Source of the DNA: Escarpia spicata
Taxonomy: Eukaryota; Annelida; Polychaeta; Sabellida; Siboglinidae
NCBI GenBank assembly: GCA_963995525.1
Contig: OZ023212.1
Span: 10,090,130-10,154,129, forward strand
DNA: 64,000 nt
Reading direction: 5' to 3'
The notes beneath the pieces are model-generated. The model made no database searches, was not told the DNA's origin, and was given only the letters and a program-made list of their open reading frames with translations. Within the stretch, counting starts at the first letter, position 1. Each line of letters starts with the position of its first letter. The translations under genes were made by a program, and so were the position numbers. This document shows positions 55,920-64,000 of the stretch, piece by piece.

Positions 55920-58400
55920 ACAGTGCGTTGCAGACCACCACTATGGAAACAACTGGACGTGACACTATTAAATCATAACATGGCCTGACCAAGTCACAGC
56001 AGACCACTACAGACACAACAGAACGTGTAACACTATTAAATCATAACATATCCTGACCAAGTCACAGCAGACCACTACAGACACAACAGAACGTGTAACA
56101 CTATTAAATCATAACATGTCCTGACCAAGTCACAGCAGACCACTACAGACACAACAGAACGTGTAACACTATTAAATCATAACAAGCCCTGACCAAGTCA
56201 CAGCAGACCACTGCAGACACAGCAGAACGTGTAACACTATTAAATCATAACATGTCCTGACCAAGTCACAGCAGACCACTACAGATACAACAGAACATGT
56301 AACACTATTAAATCATAACATGCCCTGACCAAGTCACAACAGACAACTACAGATACAACAGAACGTGTAACACTATTAAATCATAACATGTCCTGACCAA
56401 GTCACATCAGACCACTAGAGATACAACAGAACGTGTAACACTATTAAATCATAACATGTCCTGACCAAGTCACAGCAGACCACTACAGACACAACAGAAC
56501 GTGTAACACTATTAAATCATAACATGTCCTGACCAAGTCACAGCAGACCACTACAGACACAACAGAACGTGTAACACTATTAAATCATAACATGTCCTGA
56601 CCAAGTCACAGCAGACCTCTACAGATACAACAGAACATGTAACACTATTAAAGCATAATATGTCCTGACCAAGTCACAGCAGACCACTACAGATAAAACA
56701 GAACATGTAACACTATTAAATCATAACATGTCCTGACAAAGTCATAGCAGACCATTACAGACACATGCAACAGAACATGTAACACACTATTAAATCATAA
56801 CATGTATTGACCATTCACACCAGACCACTACAGACACAACAGAACATGTAACACTATTAAATCATAACGTGTCTTGATCAAGTCACAGCAGACCATTACA
56901 GATACAACAGAACGTGTAACACTATTAAATCATAACATGTCCTGACCAAGTCACAGCAGACCACTACAGACACAACAGAACATGTAACACTATTAAATCA
57001 TAACATGTCCTGACCAAGTCACAGCAGACCACTAGAGATACAACAGAACGTGTAACACAATTAAATCATAACATGTCCTGACCAAGTCACAGCAGACCAC
57101 TACAGATACAACAGAACGTGTAACACTATTAAATCAACATGTCCTGACCAAGTCACAGCAGACCACTACAGATACAACAGAACATGTAACACTATTAAAT
57201 CATAACATGCCCTGACCAAGTCACAACAGACAACTACAGATACAACAGAACGTGTAACACTATTAAATCATAACATGTCCTGACCAAGTCACATCAGACC
57301 ACTAGAGATACAACAGAACGTGTAACACTATTAAATCATAACATGTCCTGACCAAGTCACAGCAGACCACTACAGACACAACAGAACGTGTAACACTATT
57401 AAATCATAACATGTCCTGACCAAGTCACAGCAGACCACTACAGACACAACAGAACGTGTAACACTATTAAATCATAACATGTCCTGACCAAGTCACAGCA
57501 GACCTCTACAGATACAACAGAACATGTAACACTATTAAAGCATAATATGTCCTGACCAAGTCACAGCAGACCACTACAGATAAAACAGAACATATAACAC
57601 TATTAAATCATAACATGTCCTGACAAAGTCATAGCAGACCATTACAGACACATGCAACAGAACATGTAACACACTATTAAATCATAACATGTCCTGACCA
57701 TTCACACCAGACCACTACAGACACAACAGAACATGTAACACTATTAAATCATAACGTGTCTTGACCAAGTCACAGCAGACCATTACAGATACAACAGAAC
57801 GTGTAACACTATTAAATCATAACATGTCCTGACCAAGTCACAGCAGACCACTACAGACACAACAGAACATGTAACACTATTAAATCATAACATGTCCTGA
57901 CCAAGTCACAGCAGACCACTAGAGATACAACAGAACGTGTAACACAATTAAATCATAACATGTCCTGACCAAGTCACAGCAGACCACTACAGATACAACA
58001 GAACGTGTAACACTATTAAATCAACATGTCCTGACCAAGTTACAGCAGACCACTACAGATACAACAGAACATGTAACACTATTAAATCATAACATATCCT
58101 GACCAAGTCACAGCAGATCACTACAGATACATTAGAACATGTAACACTACTAAATCATAACATGCCCTGACCAAGTCACAGCAGACCACTACAGACTAAA
58201 CAGAATGTGTAACACTATTAAATCATAACATGCCCTGACCTAGTCACAGCAGACCACTACAGACTCGGCAGAACGTGTAACACTATTAAATCATAACATG
58301 CCCTGACCTAGTCACAGCAGACCACTATAGATACAACAGAACGTGTAACACTATTAAATCATAACATGTCCTGACCAAGTTCCAACAGACCACTAAGACA
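55920..58400. repeat. 68-bp minisatellite, ~36 units, with 887-bp higher-order repeat
   Basis: TCCTGACCAAGTCACAGCAG recurs at 68-bp steps (for example 56,051 and 56,119) with the tail GTAACACTATTAAATCATAA. Rare variants (ACACATGCAACAG at 56,761 and 57,648; AGATAAAACAG at 56,691 and 57,578; AAATCAACATG at 57,131 and 58,018) repeat at exactly 887 bp, or 13 units. The segment from about 56,270 to 57,160 is therefore duplicated in tandem. The array ends just before a possible exon. Confidence 0.95.
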
Positions 58401-58452
58401 GGTTTTACTGTACATACTTTGTGCCGCAAAGCCTGTGCTGCTCTATAGCTAG

Positions 58453-58542
58453 GGGATCACTCTCCCAAACTATCCCTCGACATACATTGTCCCCACGACA
58501 CAACCATTCAACAAAACGCTGAGATTTCTTGAAGACTACCCG
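58453..58542 (+). CDS. Possible laminin IV exon, upstream part
   Basis: Between TATAGCTAG and CCG|GTATGT an open stretch of 30 codons begins GITLPNYPSTYIVP and ends NKTLRFLEDYP. The pattern fits the part of a laminin IV domain that leads up to the conserved Glu-x-x-Trp, and a clear laminin IV/EGF exon lies 295 bp downstream. The acceptor is poor and the exon that should lie between the two was not found, so this may be decayed or accidental. Confidence 0.33.
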
Positions 58543-58837
58543 GTATGTAGAACTATTTACCATTATATAGGAGAACAAAGCACACACTTATGATTACTGG
58601 TTATTGTATAATTCATGTTAGCGTAATAGTACTAAAGTAACAACTTCCAAAAATGGTAAAAAATACCCTTTATTTCACTATATCGGCCCTAGTTATGAAG
58701 ATACTCACATAAAAATTGGGTTCCCTTGACACTTTTCACAGAGACGGTTGCCATAAACACCATTACAATACCGTGATAACTGACCATATATATATATACA
58801 TATATTTATATATATACATATCATTGTCTGTCCCCAG

Positions 58838-58936
58838 GATTCAAGACGTGTCTCTTGACATTGCTGAGAACTGTGACACAGGCCGAGACAGGGCATTTGG
58901 TGCGGAACAGTGCAACTGCCCCCTTGGCTATCGAGG
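58838..58936 (+). CDS. Laminin IV / laminin EGF-like exon (perlecan or laminin type)
   Basis: After the acceptor TTGTCTGTCCCCAG the frame reads IQDVSLDIAENCDTGRDRAF and GAEQCNCPLGYRGLSCE. DVSLDIA is the last strand of a laminin IV (domain IV) module, and EQCNCPxGYxGLSCE is the start of the EGF-like repeat that follows it, as in perlecan and laminin chains of the basement membrane. The most likely donor is TCGT|GTGAGC, inside the Cys codon; otherwise the frame runs to a TAA at 58,977. Other domains of such a large protein are absent from the window, so this is a single exon of a gene with long introns, or a stray duplicate. The initial G needs two bases from an upstream exon. Confidence 0.6.
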
Positions 58937-58979
58937 ATTGTCGTGTGAGCTGAGTCGCCCCTTCGAGTTTGTTATATAA

Positions 58980-59615
58980 GTGTACAATTTCCTGTTTTCT
59001 CACTTCTCTTATAAATATAAAGATTATACAGATACTACATTGCCATGATAAACATAAAATATATGTCAATTTAGAATGTGTGTTGGTGTTAAAACATACA
59101 GTCACATCAAACATGTATTATACTCTGTCATATGAACAATTGTCTAAAAATTAATTATCCATTAACATTGCTAGGCTAAGCTATAAAATTAACACATAAA
59201 AGAAGAATAAAACACATGTGGCAAAATTCCATTCCATTAATCAGTCGCTCAGGCTTATATTTATTCCCTAATAATGCAATATAAATGCAGACACGGCGTG
59301 GGGGAAGAAGCCGTCTCTGAAGCAATTTGTGTTAGCTCGGATATATCTGAATTACCTGCCTGAAGAAAGTTATTCGAACAGATGTTGAACGGCGTGTGTT
59401 GGATCAGTGATAATTTTGTGAGCTCTCGTCTTTGATCTCTCACTGTGAGTCTTGGCATCTTTTTGTGTATAATTTAGTTTGTTCACTTTCTTGCCTCTTG
59501 CAATGTTTTTACGTTTTCACTGAATGTGTTACAATCACAATATTAATTTTCTGTGCAGTTGTTTCCTAATGTAATGATGATAACAAGATTTAACAAGATT
59601 GCCGTCCAGAAAATT
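58980..59615. other. Stretch without recognisable gene
   Basis: AT-rich intron-like DNA; a (TA)n tract precedes the exon at 58,780-58,822. No motif-bearing frame was seen. Confidence 0.45.
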
Positions 59616-59957
59616 AAATTAACTCTAGATGGCAGGTAGACAAGGAAGCCTTTTGGCTTATCGAGAGTCCAGTACTTTTTATCTACGTGTATTCCGCCCT
59701 TTTGTGCTCATTTTTTTTTAAAACATTCACGCTACTGGCACCAACACAATCAGGAGATAATCTGTTCCATTCATTTACAGTCCTTTGTGAGAATGAGAAC
59801 TTTCTTATATCTAATCGACACTGTTCCTTTACTAATGTAACTTCATGTCCTCTGGTTCTTCTATCTTTCTTAACTGAGAAAAACCATTTCTATTAATATT
59901 TTCATAACCATTCAATATTTTAAACACTTCTATCTGATCTCCTCTCAGTCTCCTGGG

Positions 59958-60111
59958 GCCGGTTTCATGAAGCGGCTAAGAACGTTCTTAACACTAAGAT
60001 GATTGTTTTAGTAAATGACGTGATTTTTTAAATGTAAGCGAACATAGGAGTTTACGCAAACACGTGATGCTAAGTAATTGCGTTACTTTAAGTACGCTTC
60101 ATGAAACCGGC
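59958..60111. mobile_element. MITE, 154 bp, inside the LINE
   Basis: It has perfect 16-bp terminal inverted repeats GCCGGTTTCATGAAGC and GCTTCATGAAACCGGC, and is flanked by TCCTGG on both sides. Without the insert and one TCCTGG copy, the LINE reading frame is restored across the joint (ETRRLRGDQ). It has no coding capacity. Its superfamily is not clear from the ends. Confidence 0.85.
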
Positions 60112-60200
60112 TCCTGGTCTCTAGTGTTGTTAAACCATATTTTTAGGCGTATTTCGTAACTAAGATGCCTCAGATTTTGTTTAATTTTAGTTACTCTCCT

Positions 60201-60677
60201 CTATACTCTTTCTAGCATATCTATGTTCTTCCCACGATATGGCCTCCACGCTTGAATACAATATTTTAAATGAGACCTAACTATTGTTTTGTACAGCAGT
60301 ATTATTAGCTCTTTTTTCATATACGTTATGTTTCGCCTTATTAATCCAAGGATTTTATTTTCCTTTGAAGCTGCCATACCGCACTGCTCTGAAACCTTCA
60401 TATCAGAACTAATGGTTAACCCTAAGTCCTTTTCTTTTGCAGTAGTACTTAGTACAGAACCCCCCATTGTATATTGTACATCTTCGTTCCCATGTCCTGT
60501 GTGGAGGAGGCATTTACATTTCCCAAAATTGAACAACATTTGCCATTTTTTAGACCATTTCATCAACCTGTCAAGATCATCTTGTAAATGCTGTCTATCT
60601 CCATCACATTTAATTCTTCTAAACAATTTTGAATCATCCACACATTTCAATACATTGCTTGTTATATAATCATCCAA
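60201..60677 (-). pseudogene. CR1-like LINE RT end and C-terminal region
   Basis: The frame reads KCVDDSKLFRRIKCDGDRQ, where the YADD/FADD box has become CVDD, then LDRLMKWSKKWQMLFNFGKC, EKDLGLTISSDMKVSEQCG and IVRSHLKYCIQAWRPYRGKN. These are the standard blocks of this LINE group. It is open for 158 codons but lacks the upstream RT motifs. Confidence 0.85.
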
Positions 60678-60714
60678 ATCATTTATATATATTAAGAATA
60701 ATATAGGTCCCAGT

Positions 60715-61416
60715 CAGGGATGGGTCAAATACATGCACAATGTACTTGAATACAAGTACAAATACTTACAAGTTTGCCAAGTACAACTACTCATCTACAA
60801 AAATATAGGCAAGTACAAGTACTTTGTGAAAAACTCAAGTACAAATACCAAGTACTTTGACAATTTTAGTCAAGTACATTGACAATTTTAGTCAAGTACA
60901 TTGAACGCTACGTTGTTTCATAATGGTGAAAATCAAAGCTGTGAAAACACAAAAGCAGTATTATGCATTTATTCATTATTTATTTAAGTCATCAACACAT
61001 TAAACACGGGAATTTTGCATCAACTATTAATATGTTCAGCACTCAACAGCCATTTCTTGTTGCACCGCACAAACATGATGCATTGAAACTTTTCACCAGT
61101 TAGCCTACATCTGTCTTGGCGAAAGACTGCCTGGGACAGTGTAACAGATGCTTGGATTAAATAGTTCTTTGAAAATTGTTTGAACTGTGTTATGAAGCTT
61201 TGTACAAAATAAGAATAAATAAACAGTAATTTTCACTGTAGCCATTTTTTTCAATCCTGATAGACCCAACTACTTAACACAAATGTAAAAAAGTACTTGT
61301 AAAAAGTACTTGCCAAGTCCACGTACTTTGATGGTTAAGTACAAGTCCAAATCCAAGTACTGCACTCGGCAAAATTACAAGTACCAGTCCAAGTACAGTA
61401 CTTGAACCCATCCCTG
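60715..61416. mobile_element. Non-autonomous inverted-repeat element, 702 bp (hAT-like?)
   Basis: The left end CAGGGATGGGTCAA and the right end TTGAACCCATCCCTG are inverted repeats with one base inserted. Both ends are packed with AAGTACAAGTAC, CAAGTACTTTG and GTACTTG words. No coding frame. The dense subterminal words and CAGGG start are typical of hAT elements, but no 8-bp target-site duplication was visible. Its left end lies exactly where the CR1-like LINE begins. Confidence 0.7.
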
Positions 61417-62300
61417 ATTGGTTGTATATTTTGTTAATATATCCATTTTTGCTTTTTTTATAACCAGTGAAGGCAGCAAGACTTCAGTGTTGTTGTAGTA
61501 CAAAGCTGTGTTTGCAAATAAATACATAATGGATGTAATAATGTTTTGAAAATGTTACCTTCTACAGTGTTCTACAAAGTGACATCTTTAATTAAAAGAA
61601 TCAAATAGTTTGCTCACTCAGTGCACATACTAAATGTGAGAAATGTTTAAAATTATGTGCAAAGCAACTTTCTACTCTGCTTTTCATGCTCTGCTATAGC
61701 AGAAACCAGTTCTTATCGTGCAAGTTAACATGTCCACATTCTTGCCGCTGTGCTTTGTACCTGCATTCTTGGAGATGACGAATACTGACAAATACTTCCC
61801 ACATAAGTTCTTATGTCGTTGGAGTGGTGGAACTGGTGATTTCAACGATTGTTGTGACAAATTTACCTGCACACGGAGAGACATTTTGTGTTCATAAACA
61901 GTTCCTAGGGAAAGAACATTCCTACATTAGCCACATTTCATATGCATGGCTGTAACGTTTATAAATGTTGTAATCTATTTTATCTTACATTGTGGACATA
62001 AAATAATTTTTTTCTCTCTTTGAGATGATTAGAATAAATCCTTGTTGAAATGCCAGGTTTGCTCTAAATAAAATCTATCCATGTTTTTTGTACTTGTCCA
62101 CACATGTGGTTAATTACCCTTATTCCTGGTGTACTGCTGGAGTCAACAAAATGGATTCTAGGCAGCTTCACAGTATGGGCCTTTATATGCGTCTTCTACC
62201 TATTTGTGTGTTTATTTGTGTCGCATTTGCAAGAATCTTTTATTTCCACACACGGCTGCTTTAATGGTCAAACCCATTTGTCTAGATGTACCTGCTTTTG
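61417..62300. other. Stretch with little support for genes
   Basis: It contains the second possible zinc-finger remnant (61,884-61,684, minus: NLCGKYLSVFVISKNAG). Otherwise AT-rich, without repeats or splice-bounded frames that I can defend. The 100-codon plus frame at 62,104-62,406 is hydrophobic and Cys-rich but recognised by nothing. Confidence 0.4.
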
Positions 62301-62309
62301 TTCCTTCCT

Positions 62310-62370
62310 TGTAAACACTACTTGTGTACTCTACTTGTGTACACAACTTGTGTACACTACTTTTGTACCC
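62310..62370 (+). repeat. Short tandem CTACTTGTGTACA repeat
   Basis: CACTACTTGTGTACTCTACTT, GTGTACACAACTTGTGTAC and ACTACTTTTGTAC are four to five imperfect units of about 14 bp. Confidence 0.65.
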
Positions 62371-62434
62371 TGGCTTTACAGCTTCAGCCACTGCTTTTGC
62401 CTCTGATCAGCTATAAATCAGCCTACTTGACTTA

Positions 62435-62760
62435 AAATCAAGTCAACAAGTAGAAGGAGAATAGAAACAGTAAGTTATAAGGCCTTTTGATTATTCCTCT
62501 TTGCAGGTTTGTCCCATGGCTGAACTATTGGGCTCAATCTGAAGAGACCCTTGGAACATGAGGGTGTTGACCCTAATGTGAGGGTTGCCCCTGTGGTCTG
62601 AATTGATACCAGCTTCCATGGTTGTATTGGAGAGGTAGGTGGCAAGACTACAAAGAGGGTGAATGTCAGAGCTATGTTCCGTCCATACATATAACTCTGT
62701 TGTAGTTGCAGACTGATAGCCACATCGACATGTTAACACTATAGAAATTACAAGTAGAAG
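62435..62760 (+). repeat. Segmental duplication, copy 1
   Basis: AAGTCAACAAGTAGAAGGAG to about TTAACACTATA is repeated at 63,165-63,475 with an offset of 730 bp. The duplicated piece includes the end of an intron, a 128-bp exon and the start of the next intron. Confidence 0.9.
62507..62634 (+). pseudogene. Decayed copy of an ankyrin-like exon
   Basis: It is bounded by CTCTTTGCAG and GAG|GTAGGT like its partner and has the same length, 128 bp. Read in the frame of the partner it shows GLNLKRPLEHEGVDPNVRVA and DTSFHGCIGE, but two TGA codons (after SHG and after VAPVV) stop it. Splice signals have survived while the frame has not, so this copy is a dead exon. Confidence 0.7.
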
Positions 62761-62769
62761 CAATTATTC

Positions 62770-63160
62770 AAATACACAATATTGGCATTTTCCCAAAAGT
62801 AATTTATCCGCCATAAAATTGGGGCGGGTATTTGCGCTGTTCTCACGGGTGATGCAGTCATAATTGGTGAAGTCAATTACTAGTTTGACTCATCTAACTT
62901 CCACACTTTGCATAAGTGATCTGCCAGGACTAGTTTTGATGGGAAACAGCATTGGCTTGCGAGAATGAATATATATATATATATATAACTCAAATACAAT
63001 TTAATATAATTCCGATACAGTTTTAGATAACTTGAATGCTGCTTTAGTTTTAGATCATGCAGACCCAGTTTTATATAATTTATACTGTCTTAGACATTGT
63101 TTAGTACATTAAGTATATCTCTAGTTGGTTACCACTGACCATTGTAACAGGAATATTGAG
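62770..63160. other. Spacer between the two duplicated exons
   Basis: AT-rich, with an (AT)n tract at 62,968-62,988. No coding pattern. Confidence 0.5.
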
Positions 63161-63164
63161 CAAC

Positions 63165-63475
63165 TAAAGTCAAGTAAACAAATAGAGGGAGAATGGAAAC
63201 AGTAAGTTACAAGGTCTTTTGATTATTCCTCTGCAGGTTCGTCCCGTGGTCGAACTATTGGGCTCAATCTGAAGAGACTCTTGGTACATGGGGGTGTTGA
63301 CCCTAATGTGAGGGTTGCCCGTGGGATGGCGATGGATACCAGCTTCCATGGTTGTATTGGAGAGGTAGGTGGCAAGGCTACAAAGAGGGTGAATGACAGA
63401 ACTATGTTCCGTCCATACATGTAACACAGTTGTAGTTGCAGACTGATAGCCATATCAACAAGTTAACACTATACA
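63165..63475 (+). repeat. Segmental duplication, copy 2
   Basis: Second copy of 62,435-62,760, including intron borders and exon. The copies differ at roughly one base in ten or fewer. Confidence 0.9.
63237..63364 (+). CDS. Ankyrin-repeat-like exon
   Basis: The exon lies between ATTCCTCTGCAG and GAG|GTAGGT, is 128 bp long, and needs one base from the upstream exon for its first codon; it ends in phase 0. The 42 complete codons read GRTIGLNLKRLLVHGGVDPN, then VRVARGM, then TSFHGCIGE. LKRLLVHGxxDPN is the second helix and turn of an ankyrin repeat, and TSFHGCI is the TPLHxA-like start of the next one. Ankyrin repeats bind protein partners. The rest of the gene is not recognisable in the window; the next exon may lie beyond 64,000. 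The minus-strand frame over it is a shadow. Confidence 0.55.
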
Positions 63476-63553
63476 ATCTAATATTAACAGGTTGATTGTT
63501 GATAGATAGTTATCATTTTTTATAAACTTTCTTACATTGCCACATAGGGTTGT

Positions 63554-63950
63554 GGTGTGCTGTAAACATGACATCGTCATATATGGTGTGCTGTAAACAT
63601 GACATTGCCATGATGGGTGTGCTGTAAACATTACATTGCCACAAATTGGTGATGTAAACATTACATTACCATGGAGGGTGTGCTGTAAACATTGCATTAC
63701 CACAAGGGATGTTCTGTAAACTTCACATTGCTATGATAGGTGTGCTATAAACATTACATTACCACAAGGGGTGTTGTGAACAGTGCATTGTTGTGAGGGG
63801 TGTACTGTAAACATTACATTACCACAAGGAGTGATGTGAACAGTGCATTGCTGTGAGGGGTGTACTGTAAACATTACATTACCGTGAAGGCTTTGCTGTA
63901 AACATTACATTACCATGAAGGCTTTCCTGTAAACATTACATTGTTATGGT
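63554..63950. repeat. ~30-bp minisatellite, ~13 units
   Basis: GGTGTGCTGTAAACATGACAT-type units begin at 63,554, 63,585 and 63,616 and continue with variants GTGTACTGTAAACATTAC and GGCTTTGCTGTAAAC to about 63,945. Period is 29-31 bp. Confidence 0.88.
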
Positions 63951-64000
63951 TACGTCAGTGCCAGCCAGCAGTACCCACTGGCTGATCGCTTTGCGAAACT

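Larger units (their letters stand above)
59620..60712 (-). mobile_element. CR1-like LINE, 5'-truncated, interrupted by a MITE
   Basis: The minus strand starts abruptly with LGPILFLIYINDLDDYI in RT motif B, continues with the palm end and C-terminal region, is interrupted at 60,111-59,958 by a MITE, resumes with ETRRLRGDQIEVFK, and ends in the 3' untranslated blocks (CTCTCGATAAGCCAAAAGGC) at about 59,620. Only the 3' third of the element is present, as usual for incomplete reverse transcription. Confidence 0.85.

Noticed and set aside
60711..61424. 8-bp target-site duplication for the 702-bp element
   Set aside because: The bases outside the two ends (GTCCCAGT and ATTGGTTG) do not match, so the hAT assignment rests only on ends and composition.
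62475..62763. Minus-strand frames at 62.5-62.8 and 63.2-63.5 kb that resemble each other
   Set aside because: Their likeness reflects the segmental duplication; the plus strand has matching splice sites and an ankyrin-like pattern, so the minus frames are shadows.

Overview
The window is animal nuclear DNA, most likely from a marine invertebrate. The evidence is intron-split exons with GT/AG borders, L2/CR1-like, craniofacial-development-2-like and Gypsy retroelements, MITEs, AATAAA signals, many micro- and minisatellites, and exon fragments of animal-type proteins (laminin IV, ankyrin). The species cannot be named from the sequence. There are no bacterial-type operons, rRNA, tRNA or CRISPR arrays that I can see.

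Layout. (1) 1-22,229 is one uninterrupted satellite array with a monomer of about 325.6 bp (about 68 copies). It enters from the left edge and breaks mid-monomer at 22,229. Its middle is built from long, almost identical blocks in the order A-B-A'-A''-B', with offsets of 6,513 and 8,140 bp. (2) 22,262-47,300 is a graveyard of retroelements. It holds an L2-like LINE (22.3-24.6 kb, minus), a decayed Gypsy pol (25.3-28.6 kb, minus), a long but broken LINE of the craniofacial-development-2 type (29.3-32.5 kb, plus), a Gypsy integrase remnant (33.9-35.0 kb, plus), a second L2-like LINE (39.0-42.1 kb, minus), several short LINE ends, one short LTR, and at least five copies of an unclassified dispersed repeat with a GGGGCAGCTGCCCC-like core. 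(3) 47.4-49.1 kb holds the most gene-like unit in the window: a cluster of CTCF-like motifs, a 26-bp tandem repeat, a truncated duplicate, then a complete small gene with E-box, TATA box, initiator, two exons in phase, and a polyadenylation signal. It encodes a 152-residue protein with a PLDLS (CtBP-binding type) motif and one C2HC zinc finger. (4) 49.1-51.1 kb is a chain of minisatellite and microsatellite arrays, including 187 uninterrupted TGAG units. (5) 51.1-64.0 kb is AT-rich, intron-like DNA. It carries a near-perfect 45-bp palindrome, a 2.5-kb 68-bp minisatellite with an 887-bp higher-order repeat, a laminin IV/EGF-like exon, a LINE split by a MITE, a 702-bp inverted-repeat element, and a duplicated ankyrin-like exon of which one copy has decayed.

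How the parts relate. Most of the window is selfish or structural DNA. The only complete protein gene I can assemble is the two-exon zinc-finger gene at 48.3-48.9 kb. The laminin-like and ankyrin-like exons look like isolated pieces of larger plus-strand genes that run out of, or have decayed within, the window. Every retroelement reading frame I checked has stops, frame shifts, deletions or lost catalytic residues, so none appears autonomous.
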